A stretch of 64,000 nucleotides of DNA from Clitoria ternatea (taxonomy: Eukaryota > Streptophyta > Magnoliopsida > Fabales > Fabaceae): assembly GCA_037962975.1 (NCBI GenBank), contig CM075672.1:52832501-52896500 (forward strand), written 5' to 3'. Shown here one piece after another: positions 34,788 to 45,121 of this stretch (position 1 is its first letter; every line of letters begins with the position of its first letter). The notes under the pieces were generated by a model, which made no database searches, was not told the origin of the DNA, and saw only the letters and a program-made list of their open reading frames with translations. A program made the translations under genes and the position numbers.

Positions 34788-35988
34788 TTGGCCGGCTCAT
34801 GTTTTGGTTTTAGTCTTTACGTTAGAACTTGAACAGCTTTGGGTAACAGAAGTCATGATGAAACTCTTGTAATTATTTGAATGCTTTCATATATATATAT
34901 ATGTTGTGTATTCTTCTATACTGTGAGTGATGTCCAAGCGGTGAATATGGATGCATGAGTATGTCTTACGAGCGTAGGAGGTTAGTGTGTTTATGGGTGG
35001 TTATGAATCTGAGTGATTTCGAGTGAAAGATTATATGTAAGCCGAGTGAGGAAGAGCTTGTACTCCCGAGTAAAAAGATCCTAAGTGATCCCCCGTCTGA
35101 AGGAGGAGTTAATGGAGTGGTTTGGAATGGAATGTACTCTAAGCGTAGGATAATTATAATCCGAGTGATCAAATTATAGTATGCCGAGTGAGTTAGCTGC
35201 TATTCCCTGAATGAATATAGGCCTGAGGATTTCCGAGTAAATGTAAGTATGAAATTCGAGTGAGATTCATTCACATGAGTTCCCCGAGAGAGAAACACTT
35301 AGACGGATTCTTAGGGAAGTTTCCTCCAATGACATCCTGGTGAGTAACTTAGTGGAAAGAATCTCGAGCGCATAGGCTTAACTGATTCCGAGTGAAAACG
35401 TGTATAAGCTCCGAGCGGGAAATATTCCGAGTGAGAGTCTATAGAATCTGAGTGGAAAGTCCCCTACTTACCGGGCGAATCTAGTATGTACCTTGGTGGA
35501 TAAATATAAGAGACTATGTTATAGAAGGTAGGCGTGGGAGTCGATCCCTGAGTGTTGGAACCCCTCATACCGAGTTGCCTTAGGAGTGAATCCCAAGTGG
35601 ACTTAGTCGTTTACCGAATGTATGGATGTGTCGATGCCAAGTGAAGGATTAGCTGAGTGAGACTCCTCGCTTCAGCGAATGGAGGATTCGCTCCAGCGAA
35701 TGTGGGTCACTGGAAGGCGTAATCGCGGTATCGCTCAGGCGAGTTGGGCGTCTCGCCCAAGCGGATTCGTGCTTCGCTTGAGCAAGTGTACGCTGTGTGG
35801 TGGTCCGCTCAGGTGCTGTCTGTGTTTCCGTGTAAATGGTTTTTAATTCCCTTGCCTTCCTTTTCTCTTTCTTCTTGGCCATGGGACCAGCTCTCATATC
35901 TTCATATATGGGAGTGTTTTATTAAGGATCCAGGTTATTTCCCAATTAATTCGTGAAAATTTTCCCCCCTAAAATTTAGGATGTTACA

Positions 35989-36368
35989 CCAAGTGTATGA
36001 ATCGATTCCCTTGGGTTATAAATCGATTCCTTGGCATGATTTGATGTAGGAATCGATTCCCAGGTTGGTGAATCGATTCCCAGGCCTCTTTTGGTGCTTT
36101 TCTTGCATTTTTGACCATTTCTTGAGGCGTGGCTTCTTCCGTTTGACCTGTGGTAATTATTTTTCAATTGCAGGCTTAATCACACACTATAAAACAAGAG
36201 AAAACCAACTTTTATTAAAAATTTATCCTTAATTCATTTTAAAATTAAATATTAAATAAAGCTCAAATGATGAAAATGTGTTAAAATGTAATATATTACA
36301 CACTAAGTGATGACAAATTATACACATTTAAATTGAGGAATTAAGGATAAATCATGCATCATCAAATA
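35989..36368 (-). repeat. 3' LTR of the Athila element, first 380 bp
   Basis: It matches 44124-44502 closely, including the AATCGATTCCC motifs, and ends where the Tekay LTR terminates at 35988. The minus-strand start reads TATTTGATG where the 5' LTR has TGTTTGATG. Confidence 0.92.
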
Positions 36369-37721
36369 CTCCCACACTTATTCTTTTGCACTCCCGGGCA
36401 AAATCAGAATAAAAACAAGTTTCAGAATTTATTGAAAACATTGAGTTGAAAACAACAATACACAGAATTGGCATGAAATCTTAGGAATATACAGAGAAAC
36501 AAGAGTTATTCAACATGCAAGATACAGAGCATCAAGATATATATAAAAATCATTCAAACACTTAGGCATGTGAAAATTAAATTAAACTGAAAAGAAGATC
36601 ATAAGTGACAGAACCTCACAAGACATACTCTCAACTCTCAAGTGTTTAAGGTTTGTGTATACTCTCTAAACATTTACTGAAAAATAGACAGTCTAAAAAT
36701 TTGGCAAGTTTCTCAATTCCACAATCAACACAAATGCATGTATAGATCAACAGGGCTTTGCAGGGTTGTAATCTGGCCAAAAATGGATGGTAAAATTTTA
36801 GAATTTTTGGCAAGTACCAAAAAGAATAAGGAGCAAATAAGATAAGTATAAGGATATAACACTTTGTGTTTCAATTTCTTTTGGTCACAATCATCAAAAT
36901 ATTTATTTTTATTCATCCATTTTTTTATTTTTTTTTATTAATACGGTTGCTTAACACTAGAGACAAGGGTTACGACTCCTTTTTGAACACTCCCACACTT
37001 ATTTGAATGCCTGTTTTTGATTTGATTCCAAAGCTCCAATATATTCCTTAAGGTAAGTATATTTTTGGTTTTTTTTATGGCTTATTTGATCTGCAACAAA
37101 GAAAAATGGTTAAGTAGGCTCAAAGTGGCTTAATTGAACAAAATGCCTGTGTCCTTTCAAATACATGTATATGAGTTTCAAGTATCATCAAGAAATAAGA
37201 CAAAGATTGAGATGTAAGTATTCAGGAATAAATCACACATGAAAGAATTCAGATGGCGTAAAGTGATCCATCAAATTTTAAGGCTCAAAAATCTCACAAG
37301 GTATAATTCTATCATATATGATCATCTATCAATTATCATGTCATTCTCATCATTCTTAAATTGCTTGAGTTCAAATTATAACATATCTTTAAGCTTTTAA
37401 TCAAACATGAAAGAATTTACCGGTTACTCATGTATATTTTAAAATAAAACATGCCCCTTTTTAAAAAAAAAAACAAAAACACACATAAAAATTATTTTTT
37501 TTCTTAAAATTTTTTATTATATATTTTTTTAATAGAAACTAGTCACACAAAAATAATCACAATATTCAAAAATAATAATAATAATAAGAACACACAATAA
37601 AATATCATACAAGAGTAATCCCACCCCCACACTTAAATCATACATTGTCCTCAATGTAAGACAAAGCATACAAAATAGACAATAGAATGAAAAAGTAAAG
37701 AGATGGGTAAGAAAAACTCCC
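36369..37721 (-). other. 3' untranslated region of the Athila element
   Basis: AT-rich, with no credible ORF. The polypurine-type string ACTCCCACACTTATT (plus strand) occurs at the LTR edge (36367-36381) and again at 36989-37003, with a weaker CACCCCCACACTTAAA at 37622. Confidence 0.6.
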
Positions 37722-38968
37722 TCAAGGGGGATCAAGAAGTGGATCCCCCAAAGCATGTTCCTCCATTGTAACATCCACAAGTGAAGGATTTTCATGAAAT
37801 GGCTTCAAACGTTGTCCATTAACCTTGAAGCTTTTATTGGAGTTTTCACTTTTTATTTCCACAGCTCCATGGGGAAATATATTAGTAACAATGAAAGGTC
37901 TTTCCCATTTGGAGCGCAATTTTCCGGCCATCAGTTTCATCCGGGAATTAAACAGTAGCACTTTCTGTCCAGCAACAAAATCCTTTCTAGCTATTGATCT
38001 ATCATGGAATTTCTTCGTTTTCTCTTTATAGAACCTTGAGTTCTCATAAGCTGCCATACGGATCTCATCAAGCTCATTCAGTTGTAATTTTCTTTCCTTA
38101 CCTGCTTGATCAAGTGCTAAGTTGCAAGCTTTTACAGCCCAATAAGCATGATGCTCAATCTTTACTGGAAGATGACATGCCTTACCAAAAACAATTCTAT
38201 AGGGAGACATTCCTATAGGTGCCTTAAAAGCTGTTCTATGTGCCCAAAGAGCATCATCCAGTTTCCTACTCCAATCGTTTTTATTAGGCTGTACTATCTT
38301 TTCCAGGATTCTTTTGATTTCTTTGTTAGAGACTTTTGCTTGTCCATTGGTTTGGGGGTAATATGGAGTAGAGACTCTATGAACAACCCATACTTCCTGA
38401 GCATAGATTGCATAGTCCTATTGTAGAAGTGTGTTCCTTGATCACTAATGATTGCTCTTAGGATGCCAAACCTACAAAAACTTTGAGATCTAACAAAATC
38501 TACAATAACTCGAGCATCATTAGTTCTGGTGGCTTTAGCTTCCACCCATTTAGAAACATAATCTACCGCCAATAAAATGTAAGTAAAACCAAAGGATGGA
38601 GGAAATGGACCCATAAAATCAATGCCCCAAACATCAAATACTTCACAAAACAACATAGGTTGCTGAGGCATCTGTTGTCTCCATGTGGTAGCATTACTAG
38701 CTCTTTGGCATTCCTTACAAGTGTTACAAATTCTCCATGCATCCTTAAAAATTATGGGCCAATATAAACCAGAATCCAACACCTTCCTTGTTGTTCTTTG
38801 TGGACCAAAATGTCCACCAACTAGTGAAGCATGGCAAAATCGAAGAACTGATTCTATTTCATGATCGGGAATGCATCTTCGAATCACCTGGGCAACATCT
38901 AAAGTTTTAGATGCATAGTAGATGACCCTAGGCTGCTTGTCAATCTTCTGAATAAGGACAGCTCCCAA
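37722..38968 (-). pseudogene. Athila RNase H remnant and integrase
   Basis: It opens with the RNase H start MGAVLIQKIDKQPRVIYYASKT. After DVAQV it jumps in frame to IRRCIPDHEIE of the region ahead of integrase, so nearly all of RNase H is deleted. The integrase zinc region (CNTCKECQ), WGIDFMGPFP and IISDQGTHFYN are present. The catalytic glutamate position (GQAE in relatives) reads GQAK, and a frameshift occurs just there (about 38300-38340). The C-terminal part, 38210-37722, begins MSPYRIVFGKACHLPV and ends near DPLLDPP. Integrase would insert the DNA copy; this one lacks a catalytic residue. Confidence 0.88.
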
Positions 38969-39010
38969 TGCCTAATTAGAGGCATCACACATCAACTCAA
39001 ATGGGGCTGT

Positions 39011-40402
39011 CTAAACAGGTGCTTGAATTATTGGGGTAGTGGTCAATGCTTGCTTGAGGCAATTAAAAGCCTCCTTACACTTTTCATCAAAATCAAATAC
39101 CACATCCTTTTGAAGTAGACTGGATAGTGGCCTAGCCTTCTTGCTGAAATCCTTTATGAATCTTTTGTAGAATCCTGCATGACCAAGAAAAGAACGAACC
39201 TCTCGAACATAAGAGGGGTAAGGCAAATGTGATATAACTTCTATCTTGGAAGGATCTACCTCAATTCCTTTCTCAGAGATTACATTCCCTAAAACTATTC
39301 CTTGTTTTACCATAAAATGACATTTTTGATAGTTCAAGACAAGGTTAGTTTCAATACATCTATTCAAAACTTTATCCAAACTATCAAGGCATGCATTAAA
39401 TGAAGATCCATAGACAGTAAAATCATCCATAAACACCTCTATGCAATTTTCAATAAAATCATGAAAAATACTTATCATGCATCTTTGGAAAGTTCCAGGA
39501 GCATTGCATAGGCCAAATGGCATTCTCCTATAAGCAAATGTGCCAAAGGGACAGGTGAATGTGGTCTTTTCTTGATCCTCAGGTGTAATATGAATTTGAA
39601 AATATCCAGAGAATCTATCAAGAAAACAGTAATGAGATTTACCTGCAAGACGCTTAAGCATTTGATCAATGAAGAGTAAAGGAAAATGGTCCTTCTTTGT
39701 TGCTTGGTTTAGTCTTCTGTAATCAATACAGACTCTCCAACTACTCTGCACTCTAGTTGGGATCAATTCATCCTTTTCATTTTTCATAACAGTGATCCCT
39801 GTTTTCTTAGGAACCACTTGAATCGGACTCACCCATCGGCTATCAGAGATAGGATAAATGATTCTTGCTTGTAGAAGCTTAGTAATCACCTTTTTAACCA
39901 CATCAAGGATTACAGGGTTGAGTCTCCTTTGGGGCTGTCTTACTGCTTTAATATTTTCCTCCATAAATATTCTATGCATGCACATGGATGGACTAATTCT
40001 AGAAATGTCTGCCAATGTCCATCCTATAGCCTTCTTATGTCTTTTCAATACCTGTAACAATTTTTCTTCTTGATTTTCATCAAGAGAAGTGGAAATTATC
40101 ACCGGGAGCTGTTCATTATCCCCTAAGTATACATACTTTAGGTTCTCAGGTAGGCGTTTCAATTCTAACTTAGGTGCCTGCAAAACAGATGGAACTAACA
40201 AAGTAGATTTGGATTCCGCTGTTTGCACCTCAAAAATTTTGTTAGAATTTTCCTGAAATCCTACATTCAGCTCCTTATGGTTAATAGGTATATCTAAAGA
40301 TTCTGAGTCAGAAATTATGTATTTATCAATTTCAGCACAAATATCACAACTTCTAGAATCATTGCATGCAAAACATTTGTTCGAATCATCTATGCATTCC
40401 AA
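39011..40402 (-). CDS. Athila reverse transcriptase, open frame
   Basis: 463 codons without a stop, part of the gag-pol frame. A cysteine-rich linker (CFACNDSRSCDICAEID) precedes RT. RT blocks: RRLNPVILDVVKKVITKLLQ, SWRVCIDYRRLNQATKKDHF, FGTFAYRRMPFGLCNAPGTF and the catalytic EVFMDDFTVYG (about 39425), then the thumb with GFYKRFIKDFSKKARPLSSL. It ends at a TAG (39011-39013) just before RNase H (TAPFELMCDAS). The first methionine here is not a real start; the frame is continuous with protease through one TAA at 40433-40435. Confidence 0.9.
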   Translation of the reverse strand: MECIDDSNKCFACNDSRSCDICAEIDKYIISDSESLDIPINHKELNVGFQENSNKIFEVQTAESKSTLLVPSVLQAPKLELKRLPENLKYVYLGDNEQLPVIISTSLDENQEEKLLQVLKRHKKAIGWTLADISRISPSMCMHRIFMEENIKAVRQPQRRLNPVILDVVKKVITKLLQARIIYPISDSRWVSPIQVVPKKTGITVMKNEKDELIPTRVQSSWRVCIDYRRLNQATKKDHFPLLFIDQMLKRLAGKSHYCFLDRFSGYFQIHITPEDQEKTTFTCPFGTFAYRRMPFGLCNAPGTFQRCMISIFHDFIENCIEVFMDDFTVYGSSFNACLDSLDKVLNRCIETNLVLNYQKCHFMVKQGIVLGNVISEKGIEVDPSKIEVISHLPYPSYVREVRSFLGHAGFYKRFIKDFSKKARPLSSLLQKDVVFDFDEKCKEAFNCLKQALTTTPIIQAPV

Positions 40403-40432
40403 ATTAACATTAGAAAAATGTTCAAAAACTAG

Positions 40433-41440
40433 TTAATCAATAATGTCAATTTGGAAAATAGAATGATTTTCAAATGGGTATTTCATGGCATCAAGAATAT
40501 TAAATTGAACTCTCGTGTCACCAAATTCCATAGAGAGAGTTCCAGAATGAACATCTATTTTGGTTCGAGCTATTTTCAAAAATGGTCTTCCCAAAATGAT
40601 AGGAATAGGAATTTGAGGCATACTTTCTTCCATATCAAGTACGAAAAAGTCAGCAGGGAAAACAAGTTGTTCTACCTGAACCAAAACATCTTCTATTACT
40701 CTAGCAGGGTAAGCAGTGCTCCTATTGGCTAGCTGAATTACTACACCAGTAGGTTGTAAATTTCCAAGAGACAAAGATTTAAAAACAGACATAGGCATAA
40801 CATTTATTGAAGCTCCTAAATCTAACATGCAATTTTCAAATTTGTTATTGCCTATGATACAGGGTATAGAAAACGTACCTGGATCTTTGCATTTATCAGG
40901 GATATTTGGAATTTCTTTACCAAGTAGTACAGATACATTCCTTCCCATGCTGATCCTTTCATTACCTTTGAGTCTCTTCTTGTGAGTACACAACTCTTTT
41001 AGAAATTTGGCATACTTAGGTATTTGCTTGATTGCATCAAGAAGAGGTATATTCACTTCCACTTTCCTGAAAGTATCCAAAATTTCTTTATCCACTTCTT
41101 CCATCTTCTTACTTGGAATTGCTTTTGGTGGGAAAGGAAGAGGGATGTGAGGTGGAATTTGGGGTGGTTGTATCTCAGATTTTCTTGAAGAGGGTACATC
41201 ATTCTCAACTGTTCTAGGCTCAGTTGTTTGTTTTTCAGGTTCCTTGGGTATGGGTACTTCAAGGTTCTTACCTGATCTTAACTGAATTGCACTCACATTT
41301 CTTGGATTTGCAGCTGGTTGAGATGGTAATTTGTCAGAGTTTTAAGATTGTAACTGGCTTAATGATAAAGCCAATTACCCTATTTGGTTGCTTAAACTCT
41401 GGATGGTAGCATCATTCCTCTGTTGATACTGTGTAGCCAT
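40433..41440 (-). pseudogene. Athila protease region
   Basis: Starts with gag-end and linker sequence (SAIQLRSGKNLEVPIPK, proline-rich PPQIPPHIPLPFPP). Then FLKELCTHKKRL and the protease core: CMLDLGASINVMPMSV with the Athila-type DLGAS active site, and PIILGRPFLKIARTKID. It is in the same frame as gag and RT, separated by stops near 41343-41441 and at 40433-40435. The aspartate of the active site is intact. Confidence 0.85.
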
Positions 41441-42703
41441 TTATTTCACTAGTTCTTCCAAAGAAGGGCCACTTATGGATGGTTGAGGTGTAGGTCTTTG
41501 GAAGGTTAGTGCATTGCTTTGAAATAGAGGTTGGGGATGGGGATTTTGTTGTTGGTTGCCCCATCTCAAATTTGGATGGTTCCTCCAACCTGGATTGTAT
41601 CTGTGGGTGGAAAGGTCATGGTTTTGTTGTTGTTGTGGTGGTAGAGGTCTATCATGGTAAATGTTAGCTACATAGGCTTGGGGACTATTATTATCCTTTT
41701 CTTGTAGAGAAGGACAACAATCAGTGGGGTGCTCTTGTGAAGAGCAAATGCCACATACTTTAGCAGTCATGGATTTTTGATTTACTGCCAATTATGTGAC
41801 CGGAGTGGTGAGAGCATCAAGTTTGCTCTCCAATTTAATTCCAGATGAACTAGAATTGGAATCAAACATGGGTTTGAAAGAATCATTTCTCACACCAAAT
41901 TGTTGAGAGTTAGATGCCATCTTCTCAATTAGGTTTCTTACTTCAGCAGCAGTCATATCTCCTAAAGCTCCTCCACTTGCCGCATCAATCATGTTGCGAT
42001 CAACGTGGTGCAGACCTTCATAGAAGTACTGAAGAAGAAGTTGTTCAGAAATTTGGTGGTGAGGGCAACTTGCACAGAGTTTTTTAAATCTCTCCCAATA
42101 CTCATAAAGACTTTCTCTAGAGAGTTGCCTAATGCCAGATATATCCTTACGGATTACAGTTGTTCTAGAGATAGGAAAGAATTTTTCCAAGAACATTTTC
42201 TTTAAGTCATTCCAACTTGTGATTGATCTTGGAGCAAGGTAGTACAACCAATCCTTAGCAACACCCTTTAAAGAATGAGGAAACGCTTTAAGATAGATAT
42301 GGTCTTGTTGAACGTTTTGGGGTTTCATTGTGGAACACACAATGTGGAATTCTTTCAGGTGTTTGTGCGGATCTTCACCCGCAAGACCATGAAACTTAGG
42401 CAACAAGTGTATAAGTCCGGTCTTAAGAATAAAAGGGACATCCTCATCAGGATATTGAATACACAAACTTTTGTAAGTGAATTCAGGAGAAGCTAGTTCT
42501 CTAAGAGTTCTTTCACAAGGTTCAGCCATATCAGAAAAACTAGCAGTAGTACTTTCAACAGATTCAGAAAAGATACTATCACTATCAATATAAACAAAGT
42601 TATTATTAAATCTAGCTTCTCTAATTAACCTATGAAAAGTTCTATCAATTTTAGGATCAAATGAATATAAATGCTCAAAAGTTCTTCTAGTCATACATAG
42701 CAT
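41441..42703 (-). pseudogene. Athila gag
   Basis: Begins MLCMTRRTFEHLYSFDPKID at 42703. The gag domain has GLAGEDPHKHLKEFHIVCST, LKGVAKDWLYYLAPRSITSW and FLEKFFPISRT, with DAASGGALGDMT further on. After a TAA at about 41789-41791 the frame continues with a CCHC knuckle (CGICSSQEHPTDCC) and a Q/P/H-rich tail. It ends at a stop at 41441. Structural protein of the particle; broken by one stop. Confidence 0.9.
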
Positions 42704-42840
42704 ACAACAAGATATTTGATCATGAGCAATAAATCATAAGAATCCTAAATCATACAAAAGGAATAAAATAAAACAATTTTTTTTTCAATTTATACAAAAA
42801 AAAATTAATCTAAAACAAGAATTTTCCTAAAGATCGTTGA

Positions 42841-42858
42841 TCCCCGGCTGCGGTGCCA
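42841..42858 (-). other. primer binding site, tRNA-Asp type
   Basis: The minus strand reads TGGCACCGCAGCCGGGGA. It differs from the tRNA-Asp-complementary TGGCGCCGTTGCCGGGGA at 63225 in three positions and lies five bases from the LTR end. Confidence 0.8.
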
Positions 42859-42863
42859 AAATT

Positions 42864-44502
42864 TGACGTAAATATTTTTACAGTCGTGGTTCCGTCAAAT
42901 TAGTACATTAAAATTAATTAATGTAGTACTAGGGTGTCAACCTAGGTCGTTCTCTCAAGGATCAACACAGAAATTTAGGAAAAATCAAGTTTAAAATTAT
43001 TTTTTACAAACAGAATTTTAACAAACATACAAATACAATTGGGGGGGGGGGTTTGATTGATTTTGTTGTCACAATTAAAATTAAAACAAAGTAAATATAG
43101 GATTTAAAACAATAAATAACAAGCGATTGATTTTCTTGGAGTATTGTAAATAAATTTAACCTTGGTTCACTAAAGATAATTTGTATACTTCCACTACTGT
43201 TGATTTCTTAGCTTAATTTGAATTAATCAACTAAGCGTCTTTTTCAATTCATAATTTCTTTACTTTCATTTAAAAAAATGAATATTTTAATCAAGCATCC
43301 TAATTAAGCAAAAGGAGTCAAGATCGTAAAATCTAGGAATTATCAAGCATATGTAAGAACATCGCCTACATACATAATCTATTCTCATATTATGGAATTA
43401 AGCAAACCATAACTATTAAAAGTGATTATGAAAATATTCATTAAGCATGCATATTTCCTTAACCCATTTTAATTTAAAATCTTATTTTATTCCATTTGAA
43501 TAATTAAACCAATTAAGCATACAAATTTAATTAAACAGAATGGAATTAAATAAGTAGAGTAAGATTATGAAGAAATAAACAATAATAAAAGCATACTATA
43601 TTAAAAATAATGACCTCAAAATTACATTACAATATTCTCCAAGAAAATCAATCTAGGGTTTTTAGCCCTCCATAATTAAAACAAACTGAAAATAAAAAGA
43701 ACCTAACCCGGAAATAAAGAACTGAAGGAAGAAGAAATAGAAACAAAGAAGAACGAAGGAAGAATTGTTGTCTAAAGGAATTGATGTTCTGAAGCCTTGC
43801 AATCCCTCCTATTTAGAGGAGAAGAAATGGTGCCGGATATAATTAAAAATGACGAGTGGAATGTTAATGCGCAATTAATAAACTTCAGTGCTATTTCCAC
43901 TTTAAGAATGTGTTATCTGATGTTTCCACTAGATGAATCAGTGCCTAAGAGTGCCTGAATCAATTCATCTAGACAATTTTTGGGCAAATTTTCACACAGG
44001 AATCGATTCCTAAGGGGTGGGAATCGATTCCCAAACACATGAATCGATTCCCAAGGTTGTTGAATCGATTCCCAGGCCTTTGAAACTTCATGAATCGATT
44101 CCTAGGGGGTGGGAATTGATTCCCAAGTGTATGAATCGATTCCCATGGGTTATGAATCGATTCCTTGGCATGATTTGATGTAGGAATCGATTCCCAGGTT
44201 GGTGAATCGATTCCCAGGCCTCTTTTGGTGCTTTTCTTGCATTTTTGACCATTTCTTGAGGCGTGGTTTCTTCCGTTTGACCTGTGGTAATTATTTTTCA
44301 ATTGCAGGCTTAATCACACACTACAAAATAAGAGAAAACCAACTTTTATTAAAAATTTATCCTTAATTCATTTTAAAATTAAATATTAAATAAAGCTCAA
44401 ATGATGAAAATGTGTTAAAATGCAATATATTACACACTAAGTGATGGCAAATTATACACATTTAAATTAAGGAATTAAGGATAAATCATGTATCATCAAA
44501 CA
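42864..44502 (-). repeat. 5' LTR of the Athila element
   Basis: 1639 bp, TGTTTGATGATAC (44502) to TTTACGTCA (42864) on the minus strand. An array of GAATCGATTCC palindromes fills 43999-44215 (about nine copies). A possible TATA-like CTAAATAGG (minus) lies near 43810. A run of G at about 43041-43050 is a simple repeat. Confidence 0.92.
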
Positions 44503-45121
44503 CCAAGTTCATAATTTTATTGCTAACTTAACTCTCTCTTTTTTTAATTATTTTTAATGATTATCATGTTCTGTTTTGATCCTTATAATAAATTAGGAAA
44601 GTTGTTTGAAATTTGAAAATCCTTCCTTGGTAATGGATTTTCTTGTTGTAATTCAACATTAAAAAACAAAAACAAAGTTCACCTAAATACAACTAGCAGT
44701 ATATATTTGAACGTATGAAGCTTTTATGTAACGTATGAAGCTTTTCAATTGGCAAGGAAATATGTTCTATTCAATGATTGTGCCACTAGCATTATTAAAC
44801 CAATTTTTATATTTGGATAAGTTGTTAACAATAAGATGAAAATGACAACTAATTTTTATATTATCTGTTCAACTTTTATTCATATTCCATGTTTCACACA
44901 TTACTTGACACTATCACTGGGCACAACCTAAATATAATTGAAAGGTTAGTATAATATATTTACAAAATTTCAAGGACTTCTTGACTGAGAAGCTGGCTTC
45001 CTAAAGTTCAACAACAACATTAATTTGAAGGGAAAATAAATTATAATTACTAATTTAGGGGTTCTTTTAACTACTGACCAAAAAATGAAATGAGATGTGA
45101 TATTTTTTTGCTAGATGTCTT

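Larger units (their letters stand above)
24978..35988 (+). mobile_element. Tekay-type Ty3/gypsy element, 5' truncated
   Basis: Gag (from mid-domain), protease, RT, RNase H, integrase with chromodomain, polypurine tract (GAGTGGGGGAGAA, 29113-29125) and 3' LTR are present. The 5' LTR and gag N-terminus are missing; the break coincides with the LTR fragment ending at 24977, so a deletion is likely. The 3' end TGTTACA at 35988 abuts the LTR of a minus-strand Athila element, into which this copy was inserted. Its own LTR later received plastid DNA and a solo LTR. Confidence 0.88.
29127..35988 (+). repeat. 3' LTR of the plus-strand Tekay element, interrupted twice
   Basis: Starts TGTAACATCCC and ends GGATGTTACA. 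Removing the plastid insert (about 29985-31000) and the solo LTR (31788-34787 with its duplication) leaves roughly 2.8 kb, close to the 3.08-kb LTRs of the related minus-strand element. The right part (34990-35660) is dense in CCGAGTGA motifs, then CGCTCAAGCG-type repeats (35660-35810). No gene. Confidence 0.82.
35989..44502 (-). mobile_element. Athila-type Ty3/gypsy element, 3' LTR truncated by Tekay insertion
   Basis: Minus-strand order: LTR 42864-44502, tRNA-Asp-like primer site, gag, protease, RT, RNase H remnant, integrase, polypurine tract (GTGTGGGAG, 36370-36378) and the first 380 bp of the 3' LTR. Gag, RT and integrase sequences are of the Athila type. No env-position ORF is visible between integrase and the 3' LTR. 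The right flank at 44503 is hAT sequence. Gag to integrase is one frame with about six stops and one in-frame deletion. Confidence 0.9.

Noticed and set aside
43969..44301. 110-codon minus-strand ORF with repeated GNRF and IDS peptides
   Set aside because: It simply translates the GAATCGATTCC array.
35989..44507. CCAAG at 35989 and 44503 as one target duplication of the Athila element
   Set aside because: The 35989 copy is internal LTR sequence (also present at 44124-44128), so the match is probably chance; the real 3' end of that LTR is missing.
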